From contig CAMWWS010000211.1 of NCBI GenBank assembly GCA_947178085.1, forward strand, positions 1 through 5,450: a stretch of DNA of 5,450 nucleotides, in the 5' to 3' direction. Source of the stretch: an uncultured Lachnospiraceae bacterium. Lineage in GTDB: Bacteria; Bacillota_A; Clostridia; Lachnospirales; Lachnospiraceae. A program made the translations under genes and the position numbers. The notes under the pieces were generated by a model. The model worked only from the letters and a program-made list of their open reading frames with translations. It had not been told where the DNA came from and ran no database searches. Of this stretch, positions 1-5,450 are shown piece by piece. Position 1 is the first letter of the stretch. Every line of letters begins with the position of its first letter.

Positions 1-1
1 C

Positions 2-352
2 GCCCATGCGCTTCACCCGAATAATCAGGGAAAGGCTGATGTGACGAACCGCCCTGCGATAAATGGGGGAATCGTCATTAAATATCACGGCAGCCAGCGT
101 TACGCTACGGATGCTTATTCAGCAGCCATTATGAAGGATATCTGCAACAGGGCGGACGTGCCTTATCAGTCATATGCTAACCGTTCGGATATTGCGGGAG
201 GCTCTACGCTTGGTAATATTGCTATGTCGCAAGTGTCTGTGAATGCAGTCGATATAGGGCTTCCACAGCTTGCCATGCACTCCGCATTTGAAACGGCGGG
301 AGCGAAGGATGTCGGATATCTGATAGAAGCGTTGAGGGAATTTTACAGGTAA
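2..352 (+). CDS. M18-family aminopeptidase, C-terminal part (5' end outside window)
   Basis: This is the last 116 codons of a zinc-dependent aminopeptidase of family M18 (aspartyl aminopeptidase / yeast aminopeptidase I type), cytosolic enzymes that remove N-terminal residues from peptides. The fragment opens with AHALHPN, which in M18 proteins directly follows a metal-binding Asp that lies just outside the window. It then shows KYHGSQRYAT, the GGSTLGNI loop, and VDIGLPQLAMHSAFETAG, whose His (fragment residue 93) matches the C-terminal zinc ligand of the family. The frame is open from the first complete codon. The GTG at position 41 is an internal Val, because conserved family sequence lies upstream of it. 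The end is intact, stopping at TAA 350-352. The downstream small gene begins 25 bp later without a visible terminator, so the two are probably cotranscribed. The family is clear; the exact substrate preference is not. Confidence 0.93.
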   Translation, partial: AHALHPNNQGKADVTNRPAINGGIVIKYHGSQRYATDAYSAAIMKDICNRADVPYQSYANRSDIAGGSTLGNIAMSQVSVNAVDIGLPQLAMHSAFETAGAKDVGYLIEALREFYR

Positions 353-365
353 AAGACCTCAATTT

Positions 366-372
366 GGAGGAG
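366..372 (+). promoter_or_regulatory. Ribosome binding site of the 95-residue membrane protein gene
   Basis: GGAGGAG lies 5 nt before the ATG at 378, in the 25-bp gap after the aminopeptidase stop. It is a near-perfect Shine-Dalgarno sequence. It supports translation of the small gene and its start choice. Confidence 0.85.
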
Positions 373-377
373 AAGTA

Positions 378-665
378 ATGAGAGAAAAAGTCAGGAAAGA
401 AAGAACAAATCAAATTCTTAGTCAGATAATCAATTCTGTCATACTGGCGGGGATTATTGTTTTGTTCATAGGATTGTATTACTGGATGATAGAAGCGGGA
501 ATTCCTTATCAGGATCCGACGCCGGAGCTGCAAATAAAATACGCTGTCAATACGGAAATCGGCGAAATACTGATTGGTAAGGGATTTGCGATTGCCGTAT
601 GTGGTGGAATTATCCGTTTGATTTATGGGTTAATATTAAGAAAAAACTTGTCAAATACCCTGTGA
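378..665 (+). CDS. Small two-helix membrane protein of unknown function
   Basis: I do not recognise a named family for this 95-residue protein. The N-terminus is strongly charged (MREKVRKERTNQ). A hydrophobic segment follows at about residues 16-38, then a short polar connector with an Asp-Pro-Thr-Pro-Glu turn (46-50), and a second hydrophobic segment at about 64-87 ending in Arg-Lys. By the positive-inside rule both ends should face the cytoplasm and the connector should lie outside. No signal-peptide cleavage site, catalytic motif or cysteine pair is visible; there is one Cys, at 75. The start ATG has a strong GGAGGAG site 5 nt upstream. The gene follows the aminopeptidase gene closely and its end overlaps a candidate promoter for the response regulator gene. 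A real gene is well supported by ribosome site, spacing and membrane pattern, but its function is unknown. Confidence 0.85.
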   Translation: MREKVRKERTNQILSQIINSVILAGIIVLFIGLYYWMIEAGIPYQDPTPELQIKYAVNTEIGEILIGKGFAIAVCGGIIRLIYGLILRKNLSNTL

Positions 666-675
666 TGGATGTAAT
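648..675 (+). promoter_or_regulatory. Candidate sigma-A promoter of the two-component operon
   Basis: TTGTCA (648-653, 5 of 6 to TTGACA) is separated by 16 bp from TGTAAT (670-675, 5 of 6 to TATAAT). The -35 box lies inside the last codons of the preceding small gene. Transcription would begin near 682, inside the first of two 32-bp repeats, giving a leader of about 75 nt before the regulator ATG. The match is good by eye but no transcript start is known. Confidence 0.45.
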
Positions 676-738
676 TCCTATGAAAAAGTACATTTTTTTT
701 CAAAAGTTCCTATGAATAATTACATTTTCTTTTGAAGG
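675..738 (+). repeat. Two tandem 32-bp imperfect repeats upstream of the response regulator gene
   Basis: Unit 1 covers 675-706 and unit 2 covers 707-738, directly abutting. They match at 26 of 32 positions by hand alignment. The first ten bases (TTCCTATGAA) are identical, and a shared TACATTTT core sits at unit positions 15-22. The 32-bp period is close to three helical turns, so a protein binding both units would contact the same DNA face. An inverted pair, TTCAAAAG (699-706) and CTTTTGAA (729-736), also lies across the units. The array sits between the candidate -10 box and the ribosome binding site, so it could act on DNA or in the leader RNA. Confidence 0.75.
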
Positions 739-742
739 GAAT

Positions 743-749
743 AAGGGAG
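743..749 (+). promoter_or_regulatory. Ribosome binding site that fixes the response regulator start
   Basis: AAGGGAG lies 6 nt before the ATG at 756. A longer reading from the in-frame TTG at 732 has only the AT-rich repeat upstream and no ribosome site, and it would add eight residues before the receiver domain. The ATG is therefore preferred. Confidence 0.75.
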
Positions 750-755
750 TTGCTT

Positions 756-1469
756 ATGTTAGTCAGAGTAGCAATCGTAGAGGACGAAGCAGAACTGCGT
801 GACTATTATGGGAAGATGGTAGAAGCGTGGGGTGAGGCCGGAAACCTCCGTCTCAACATTACATTTGTTGAGAGCTCGGAGGAATATCTTTTTAAGTATG
901 ACAGGCAGAATATATTTGATATTATTTTCCTTGATATATGTATGAAAAATATGAATGGCATGGAACTGGCGCACGAAATAAGAAAGTTTGACCGGAATGT
1001 GCAAATTGTGTTTATTACCGGGAAAGCAGAGTATGTGTTTGAAGGATATGAGATAGGCGCAGTCAGATACCTGATAAAACCGGTTGAAGAGAGCGAACTG
1101 GTGAAAACTCTTGATGCATGTATGGAAAAGCTTGGTAGTAACAGGGAAGATTATCTCACAATTAAGTATCAGGGGGAGAACTTAAGGCTTTCAAGAAGCG
1201 AAATCATGTTTGTAAAGGTTGATGGACATTATCTGCAAATGCGGACGGTAGATAAGGTTTATGAGTGGAAGGACAGTCTTAAGGAGATGATGAGCAAACT
1301 TGATTCCGCAAGGTTTGTCATGTCGAATCGGTCGGCTGTTGTGAATCTTGAATTTGTAAATAAAATTACCCGTGAAGAATGCATCCTTGAGAATGGAGAA
1401 ACAATACCGGTCAGCCGTGGCGCATACGGTCCACTGAATGAGGCGTTCATGAAATATTTTTTCAAATAA
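756..1469 (+). CDS. LytTR-family response regulator transcription factor
   Basis: This 237-residue protein is a DNA-binding response regulator of the AgrA/LytR/VirR type. The receiver domain spans about residues 1-125. It has the acidic pair E9-D10, the phospho-acceptor D60 in IIFLDICM, T88 in VFITGK, and the K108-P109 switch motif in YLIKPV. After a short linker, a LytTR DNA-binding domain occupies about residues 136-235, with the typical opening LTIKYQGENLRLSRSEIMF and the segment RFVMSNRSAVVNLEFV. The length is usual for the family. The start chosen is the ATG with AAGGGAG upstream. The kinase gene starts 37 bp downstream, so the two form one operon and the kinase is the likely phosphodonor. 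LytTR domains normally bind direct repeats about 21 bp apart; a weak candidate pair lies before the ABC genes at 2257-2286. Likely targets, by inference, are the exporter operon and possibly its own promoter. Confidence 0.95.
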   Translation: MLVRVAIVEDEAELRDYYGKMVEAWGEAGNLRLNITFVESSEEYLFKYDRQNIFDIIFLDICMKNMNGMELAHEIRKFDRNVQIVFITGKAEYVFEGYEIGAVRYLIKPVEESELVKTLDACMEKLGSNREDYLTIKYQGENLRLSRSEIMFVKVDGHYLQMRTVDKVYEWKDSLKEMMSKLDSARFVMSNRSAVVNLEFVNKITREECILENGETIPVSRGAYGPLNEAFMKYFFK

Positions 1470-1494
1470 TTTTATTACGGTACGGAATGGAATC

Positions 1495-1500
1495 AGGAGG
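1495..1500 (+). promoter_or_regulatory. Ribosome binding site that fixes the histidine kinase start
   Basis: AGGAGG lies 6 nt before the ATG at 1507 and only 3 nt before the adjacent in-frame GTG at 1504. The better spacing favours ATG 1507, one codon shorter than the longest reading. Confidence 0.8.
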
Positions 1501-1506
1501 CGTGTG

Positions 1507-2157
1507 ATGTTTCATTTTGGCGACAGAAAATATCTGAATTATCAGGTTGAGGTGATGTCAAGACAGGTCGAAGAAGTAAATGAGATATATATGACAATGC
1601 GCGGTTGGCGCCATGATTACCATAATCATCTTCAGAAGCTTAAGGCACATCTTGCCATGGGGCAGATTGAGGAAGCTGAAAAGTATCTGAATGAACTTGA
1701 GGGAGATCTTGATGGAATCAAGGTGAAATACACCACGGGCAATATAAATCTGGACGCAATATTAAACAGCAAGCTGAGTATTGCCGAAAAGGAGAAAATC
1801 CGAATTAACTGCAAGGCAGAAACCGGAGAAAATCTGGCAATCGAGGATATTGACCTGTGCGTAATCATAGGAAATCTGATTGATAATGCAGTTGAGTCCT
1901 GCAGAAAAATACCCGAGCATGCAGAGCGATTCCTGCGAATTTATTTATGTGTCCGGAAGCAGCAGCTTTATATTGCCGTTACAAATTCCACTGATGAAAT
2001 AATCAGAAAGCTTGATGCGGAGTATATAACAAATAAACGCGGCGACCATGGGCATGGTCTTAAACGTATAGATTTTGTTGTGGAAAAATATAACGGATAT
2101 ATCAGACGGGCTAATGAGCCGGGAGTATTTTCAACCGAGATTATGCTGCCGCTGTGA
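1507..2157 (+). CDS. Soluble GHKL-domain sensor histidine kinase lacking a membrane sensor
   Basis: This 216-residue protein is a short histidine kinase of the AgrC/VirS-like GHKL class. Residues 1-75 form the dimerisation and phospho-acceptor region, with H36 in the box W-R-H-D-Y-H-N-H-L followed by a helical, Glu/Lys-rich stretch. The ATP-binding domain covers about 85-216, with an N-box NLIDNAVES (N123, N127) and a glycine box GDHGHGLKR (179-187). Relatives such as AgrC carry several N-terminal membrane helices. Here only 35 residues precede the His, none strongly hydrophobic, and the regulator gene ends 37 bp upstream, so no sensor can have been missed. The protein should be cytoplasmic and either sense an internal cue or need a partner. 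I recall similar short kinases in Lachnospiraceae, so this is probably a natural form, not a truncation. Its partner is the upstream LytTR regulator. A terminator follows 48 bp after the stop. Confidence 0.93.
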   Translation: MFHFGDRKYLNYQVEVMSRQVEEVNEIYMTMRGWRHDYHNHLQKLKAHLAMGQIEEAEKYLNELEGDLDGIKVKYTTGNINLDAILNSKLSIAEKEKIRINCKAETGENLAIEDIDLCVIIGNLIDNAVESCRKIPEHAERFLRIYLCVRKQQLYIAVTNSTDEIIRKLDAEYITNKRGDHGHGLKRIDFVVEKYNGYIRRANEPGVFSTEIMLPL

Positions 2158-2205
2158 CAGCCCTTTATAAAGACGGTACAGAACTATACTTAATATGAAC
2201 CGCAT

Positions 2206-2248
2206 TCGTGCACGAAAAACAACAATTTGTGCACGATTTTTTTATTTT
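2206..2248 (+). terminator. Rho-independent terminator after the two-component operon
   Basis: The arm TCGTGCACGAA (2206-2216) pairs with TTTGTGCACGA (2226-2236), giving 11 pairs including one G-U, around a 9-nt A-rich loop. Seven T residues follow (2237-2243), then ATTTT. It lies 48 bp after the kinase stop and ends about 80 bp before the ABC gene, so it should separate the two transcription units. The two arms are also near-copies of one palindrome, so a second role as a protein-binding site is possible. Confidence 0.8.
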
Positions 2249-2329
2249 AATATAAAAGTGTTAAGATTAATACTATCCGGGTTTATTTAAATAATGATAC
2301 ATCATATGTAAGGCGTAGCGGGAGAGAGT
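2237..2329 (+). promoter_or_regulatory. AT-rich presumed promoter region of the ABC exporter operon
   Basis: Because a terminator closes the upstream operon, the ABC genes need their own promoter here. The stretch is very AT-rich, but no clean -35/-10 pair stands out; TTAAGA (2261-2266) with TATTTA (2284-2289) at 17-bp spacing is one weak option. A poor promoter would fit activation by a response regulator. Half-site-like sequences GTTAAG (2260-2265) and GTTTAT (2281-2286), 21 bp apart, resemble the core of LytTR binding sites. The ribosome site GGGAG (2320-2324) lies 5 nt before the ATG at 2330. Confidence 0.4.
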
Positions 2330-4177
2330 ATGAACGAAAAAGAGAAAAAGTATTCGTTGTTCAGTAACGTAAGATATGTATATAAGACTTTGTATAGAGT
2401 AAAGCCGGCAATGAGATTGGGCGTGTACGGCACGATATTTTTCTACCTTGTAGAGCGTGTGGTCGGTACGGTGACGCTCGCTGCGGCAGTCACAAGTATT
2501 ACCGAAAAGGGAGGAATAGGGCACTATCTGATGGTTATGGCCATCATGCTGGCTGTGTATCTGTTTTGTAAGATTGGAAGTCAGTATGTCAAGGCATGGG
2601 GTGATTATTATTATAAAACAACCCAAAACAGGGAATTTCTGATGAGACTGGTTCAAAAAAGCATGCATGCAGATTATGACAATGTGGAATCCCCTGCGCA
2701 GCAGCGGCTTTTTGCCCGTGCAACCCACGCTGTCAATGTGTACAGGGAGGGTGTAAACCTGATGTACATCAATTCACCGCTCTGCGTTGCGGCAGTCATC
2801 GGAATCGTTTTGTATTCTCTGACAATATCGTTTTTTGACTGGCGGATTATGGTGATAATTGTACTTATGTCCGTAGTCAGTTCCCTGTTGGAAGCGCGTT
2901 CACGTAAATACAGAGCCAAAACCATGGACGAACAATATGGTATATGGGGACGGTTTTATTATCTGAAGCGGCAGACCACATCTGTGGAGAACGGCAAGGA
3001 TATCCGCATCTACAATATGGCTGACTGGTTCCGTTCGGGGTTTGACAGAGTGGAAAGCAGAAACATGGCACTTGCAGCAGGGCAGTGCAGGCGTAAATAT
3101 GCGGTAAGCGTTTCCGACGCCCTTTTCGTGGCAGCAAGAGATATTCTGACATATGGAATCCTGATCAAAGGGGTGTTGGGCGGAACCTTTAGTATAGCGG
3201 AATTCACGCTGGGACTCGGCGTGGTCGCAGGGCTCGCCGAATGGTTTGGAAATCTGCGATATCATATCAGTTATCTGCTGGAGGGAAATCAGATGATATG
3301 TGAATATCGCAAAATGATGGATTACCCAAATAAATTCATGCGCGAAGAGGGTATGAGTATTCCTGCAACGTGGTACAAACAGTTTCCGGAAATCGAATTT
3401 AAGAACGTGTCTTTCCGGTATGAGGAAGAAGGAGCGGAGATTCTTAAAGATATATCATTTTCCATTCAGTCGGGGGAGAAGATAGCGCTTGTGGGGAACA
3501 ACGGAGCGGGAAAGTCCACTCTTGTGAAGCTGCTATGCGGATTTTATCATCCTACGGGCGGAGAGATTCTGATCGGCGGACATTCCATTGAAAAGCTGAA
3601 TCTAAATGAGTATCATGAGCTTTTGGGTGTTATTTTTCAGGATATCAATTCAATACCGGTTTCTATCGCAAGCAACGTATCGGGGCGCGTGGAGAAAGAA
3701 ACGGATATGGTGAGAGTGCGTAAATGTCTGCAACGTGCAAGTCTGTGGAAGGACGTTGAAGCCCTTGAGCGGAAGGAACTGACAAGCCTAACCCAGAGTT
3801 TTGACCCCGATGGAATTCAGCTGTCGGGCGGCATGATGCAGAAGCTCATGCTTGCCAGATGCCTATATAAAGATGCACCCATGCTGGTGCTTGATGAACC
3901 GACAGCCGCACTGGATCCGATTGCGGAAAGCAATATGTACGAGGAGTATCAGACGGCAAGCCGGGGAAAATCGGCGCTGTTTATCTCTCATAGACTTGCG
4001 AGTACAAAATTCTGTGATAAGATTCTTTTCCTTGAGGGCGGCAGAATCGTGGAAACAGGGACGCATGATAAATTGATGGAAAAGAAAGGAAAGTATGCCG
4101 AGGTTTTTGAAGTGCAGAGTCAATATTATAAAGAAGGAGAGGCGGAGAGTCATGGAGAAAAAACTTCCCTTTTTTAG
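2330..4177 (+). CDS. ABC exporter half-transporter (membrane domain plus ATPase), first subunit
   Basis: This 615-residue protein has the fused architecture of MsbA-like exporters. About six membrane helices lie in residues 1-310 (roughly 30-54, 65-88, 150-168, 172-188, 262-282 and 288-308), and a nucleotide-binding domain covers about 354-595. ATPase motifs are complete: A-loop Y364, Walker A GNNGAGKS (389-396), Q-loop Q437, signature LSGGM (498-502), Walker B MLVLDE (518-523) with catalytic E523, D-loop AALD, and switch H554. The fifth signature residue is Met instead of the usual Gln. The loop GKDIRIYNM has a close counterpart, GKDIRIFKM, in the next protein, showing that the two are paralogues. 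The start has GGGAG 5 nt upstream. The end overlaps the second transporter gene by 26 bp, implying coupled translation and a heterodimer in the cytoplasmic membrane. Cargo is unknown; no peptidase C39 domain is present, so leader-cleaving peptide export is not indicated. Confidence 0.95.
   Translation: MNEKEKKYSLFSNVRYVYKTLYRVKPAMRLGVYGTIFFYLVERVVGTVTLAAAVTSITEKGGIGHYLMVMAIMLAVYLFCKIGSQYVKAWGDYYYKTTQNREFLMRLVQKSMHADYDNVESPAQQRLFARATHAVNVYREGVNLMYINSPLCVAAVIGIVLYSLTISFFDWRIMVIIVLMSVVSSLLEARSRKYRAKTMDEQYGIWGRFYYLKRQTTSVENGKDIRIYNMADWFRSGFDRVESRNMALAAGQCRRKYAVSVSDALFVAARDILTYGILIKGVLGGTFSIAEFTLGLGVVAGLAEWFGNLRYHISYLLEGNQMICEYRKMMDYPNKFMREEGMSIPATWYKQFPEIEFKNVSFRYEEEGAEILKDISFSIQSGEKIALVGNNGAGKSTLVKLLCGFYHPTGGEILIGGHSIEKLNLNEYHELLGVIFQDINSIPVSIASNVSGRVEKETDMVRVRKCLQRASLWKDVEALERKELTSLTQSFDPDGIQLSGGMMQKLMLARCLYKDAPMLVLDEPTAALDPIAESNMYEEYQTASRGKSALFISHRLASTKFCDKILFLEGGRIVETGTHDKLMEKKGKYAEVFEVQSQYYKEGEAESHGEKTSLF
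4134..4147 (+). promoter_or_regulatory. Internal ribosome binding site for the second ABC subunit
   Basis: A purine run inside the end of the first ABC gene offers AAGGAGAGG (4134-4142, 9 nt before the ATG at 4152) and GGAG (4144-4147, 4 nt before it). It supports the overlapping start at 4152 over the next in-frame ATG at 4194, which has no comparable site. Confidence 0.7.
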
Positions 4178-5450
4178 GTGTTTTAAGAAGAATATGGGAA
4201 ATATACACAAACTTTGTCCTTCGTATATTCCTGTTGCTGTCCTGTTTACGCTCATGGAACGGTTCATGCCGTTTCTGTACATGATTCTTGGCGCGCAGAT
4301 TGTGGATATGTTGGTGAACAGAGCAGAACAGAAAGAGATTCTGGCGGTTGCAGCGGTTATGGTGTGCGCCCGTCTGTTGATGGAATTGATCCGCTGTGTC
4401 GCGATGCAGCTTTTGCAGATGAACTGGCAGTTAGTGTCCCATCGTAAGAACAGGGATATTGGGTATAAGGCAATGAGCATGGACTATGATATTCTGGAAA
4501 AAAACAGTACATTGGAATTAATTGCGCAGGCGGACGCAAATACGGATAAGATGGGTGGAATGGGTGAATATTTACTGAGGACGCTGGATTTGTTCGGTGC
4601 TGTGCTTTCCTGTATTGGGGCAGTTGTTACGATGGCAAGGCTGTTTATCGTTACGCCCTATCATGGGGAAGGCGCAGTGTATGGCTTTTTTGCATCTCCG
4701 GTCAGTTATGTGCTGCTGCTTGGTCTGCTGGCAGCCAGTATTTTTATCGGAAGTAAATGTGAAGCAAAACAGGGGCAGATTCGATATAGCTGTGATCAGG
4801 TAGAAGTAAGGAGCGGAAGAATTTACTGGTTTTTCCATAACCTGATGTATAACTATCCCATGGGTAAGGATATTCGTATCTTTAAAATGTTCGATGTGAT
4901 TAGCAGAAAGGGTAAGGAAGCTCAGGATGAAATTGAGAGCGCACAGAAGCAGGCAATCAGAGAAACTTCGAAAATCGGAGCGTGGGCACAGCTTGCACAT
5001 AATATATTTATCGTGGCGGTTTATGCATATGTGGGAATCAAGGCTATATACGGCATGATAACCATTGGTGAGGTGACAAAATACATTAGTGCGATAACTC
5101 TTTTACAGACTCAGATAAGTGTTGTATTCTCTCATATCATCCAAATTAATACACAGAATATTTATCTGGAAAGTTACAATGAACTGATGGACGTTAAAAA
5201 CGAAAAGTATGATGGGACACTCCTGGTGGAAAAAAGACTCGATAATGAGTATGAGCTGGAATTTCGAAATGTCAGCTTCCATTATCCCAATAATGATAAG
5301 ATGGTCTTAAAAAATGTCTCATTTCAGTTGAAACTGGGGCGGAAATTGGCGATTGTAGGAGCCAACGGAGCCGGGAAGACAACCTTTATCAAACTTCTGT
5401 GCAGGCTGTACGACCCTACGGAGGGAGAAATCCTTTTAAACGGAATCGAC
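4152..5450 (+). CDS. ABC exporter half-transporter, second subunit (3' end outside window)
   Basis: The frame is open from ATG 4152 to the window end, giving 433 codons of a protein that should be near 600 residues. The membrane domain fills about residues 1-345, with hydrophobic segments near 23-46, 62-88, 145-168, 185-202, 285-310 and 315-340. The nucleotide-binding domain starts near 367, with A-loop Y378 in FHYP and Walker A GANGAGKT (403-410). The sequence stops before the Q-loop, signature, Walker B and H-loop, so catalytic competence cannot be judged. The loops MSMDYDILEKN and GKDIRIFKM mirror MHADYDNVESP and GKDIRIYNM of the first subunit. The 26-bp overlap with the upstream gene, in a different frame, and a ribosome site within it point to coupled translation and equal subunit output. 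It is the likely heterodimer partner; the substrate is unknown. Confidence 0.93.
   Translation, partial: MEKKLPFFRCFKKNMGNIHKLCPSYIPVAVLFTLMERFMPFLYMILGAQIVDMLVNRAEQKEILAVAAVMVCARLLMELIRCVAMQLLQMNWQLVSHRKNRDIGYKAMSMDYDILEKNSTLELIAQADANTDKMGGMGEYLLRTLDLFGAVLSCIGAVVTMARLFIVTPYHGEGAVYGFFASPVSYVLLLGLLAASIFIGSKCEAKQGQIRYSCDQVEVRSGRIYWFFHNLMYNYPMGKDIRIFKMFDVISRKGKEAQDEIESAQKQAIRETSKIGAWAQLAHNIFIVAVYAYVGIKAIYGMITIGEVTKYISAITLLQTQISVVFSHIIQINTQNIYLESYNELMDVKNEKYDGTLLVEKRLDNEYELEFRNVSFHYPNNDKMVLKNVSFQLKLGRKLAIVGANGAGKTTFIKLLCRLYDPTEGEILLNGID

Noticed and set aside
41..352. A complete 103-residue gene starting at GTG 41.
   Set aside because: Conserved M18 sequence (AHALHPN) lies upstream in the same frame and there is no ribosome site, so this is an internal Val of a larger gene.
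681..702. TGAAAAA / TTTTTCA stem with T-run as a terminator after the small membrane protein gene.
   Set aside because: The stem is almost entirely A-T, the T-run is part of the stem itself, and the site lies downstream of a good promoter candidate. It is better explained as part of the 32-bp repeat unit.
2195..2290. A 31-codon frame in the kinase-ABC gap encoding a strongly cationic, hydrophobic peptide (begins MNRIRARKTTIC), conceivably an exporter cargo.
   Set aside because: There is no ribosome binding site before its ATG, and it runs straight through the terminator hairpin and T-tract and into the presumed ABC promoter region. The Arg- and Phe-rich makeup is largely a by-product of the palindrome and T-run.
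2295..2306. ATGAT-AC-ATCAT inverted repeat upstream of the ABC gene as an operator.
   Set aside because: Five-base arms in a very AT-rich stretch are expected by chance and no second copy is present.
2273..2728. A 151-codon minus-strand frame covering the ABC promoter region and gene start.
   Set aside because: It lies opposite the first ABC membrane domain, has no recognised motif, and its composition is rich in His, Cys and Ser as expected for an antisense shadow.
4214..4447. A 77-codon plus-strand frame downstream of the first ABC gene.
   Set aside because: It is out of frame with the second ABC gene, which is continuously open from 4152 with clear transporter sequence.
3863..4480. A 205-codon antisense frame across the junction of the two ABC genes.
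   Set aside because: It is a shadow of two conserved coding frames, covers the Walker B and H-loop codons on the other strand, and shows no recognisable protein features.

Overview
The window looks like chromosomal DNA from a Gram-positive anaerobe of the class Clostridia, most likely a member of the Lachnospiraceae. This rests on the strong GGAGG-type ribosome binding sites, the moderate base composition, the pairing of a LytTR response regulator with a short GHKL kinase carrying a W-R-H-D-Y-H-N-H box, and the style of the ABC exporter pair. No sequence search was possible, so the taxon is an inference.

Layout: (1) Positions 2-352 are the 3' end of an M18-family metallo-aminopeptidase gene whose start lies outside the window. 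(2) 378-665 encodes a 95-residue protein with two predicted membrane segments and no recognised function, placed 25 bp downstream in apparent operon with the peptidase. (3) 666-755 is a short control region holding a plausible sigma-A promoter and two tandem 32-bp imperfect repeats. (4) 756-1469 and 1507-2157 form a two-component system: a LytTR-family response regulator and a membrane-free GHKL histidine kinase. (5) 2158-2329 is a noncoding gap with a hairpin plus T-tract terminator, built from two near-copies of a palindrome 21 bp apart, followed by an AT-rich stretch that should carry the promoter of the next operon. (6) 2330-4177 and 4152-end are two ABC exporter half-transporters (membrane domain fused to ATPase domain). 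Their reading frames overlap by 26 bp, so they almost certainly form a heterodimer. The second gene is cut by the window end just after its Walker A motif.

How the genes may work together: the regulator and kinase form one transcription unit and the ABC pair a second, all on the + strand. The simplest reading is that the two-component system controls the exporter operon. A pair of weak LytTR-like half-sites exactly 21 bp apart upstream of the exporter genes fits this but does not prove it. The exporter's substrate cannot be read from the sequence; no credible peptide precursor gene is visible. The individual families are well known. The least explained parts are the repeat-bearing leader of the two-component operon, the sensorless kinase, the twin palindromes, and the uncharacterised small membrane protein.
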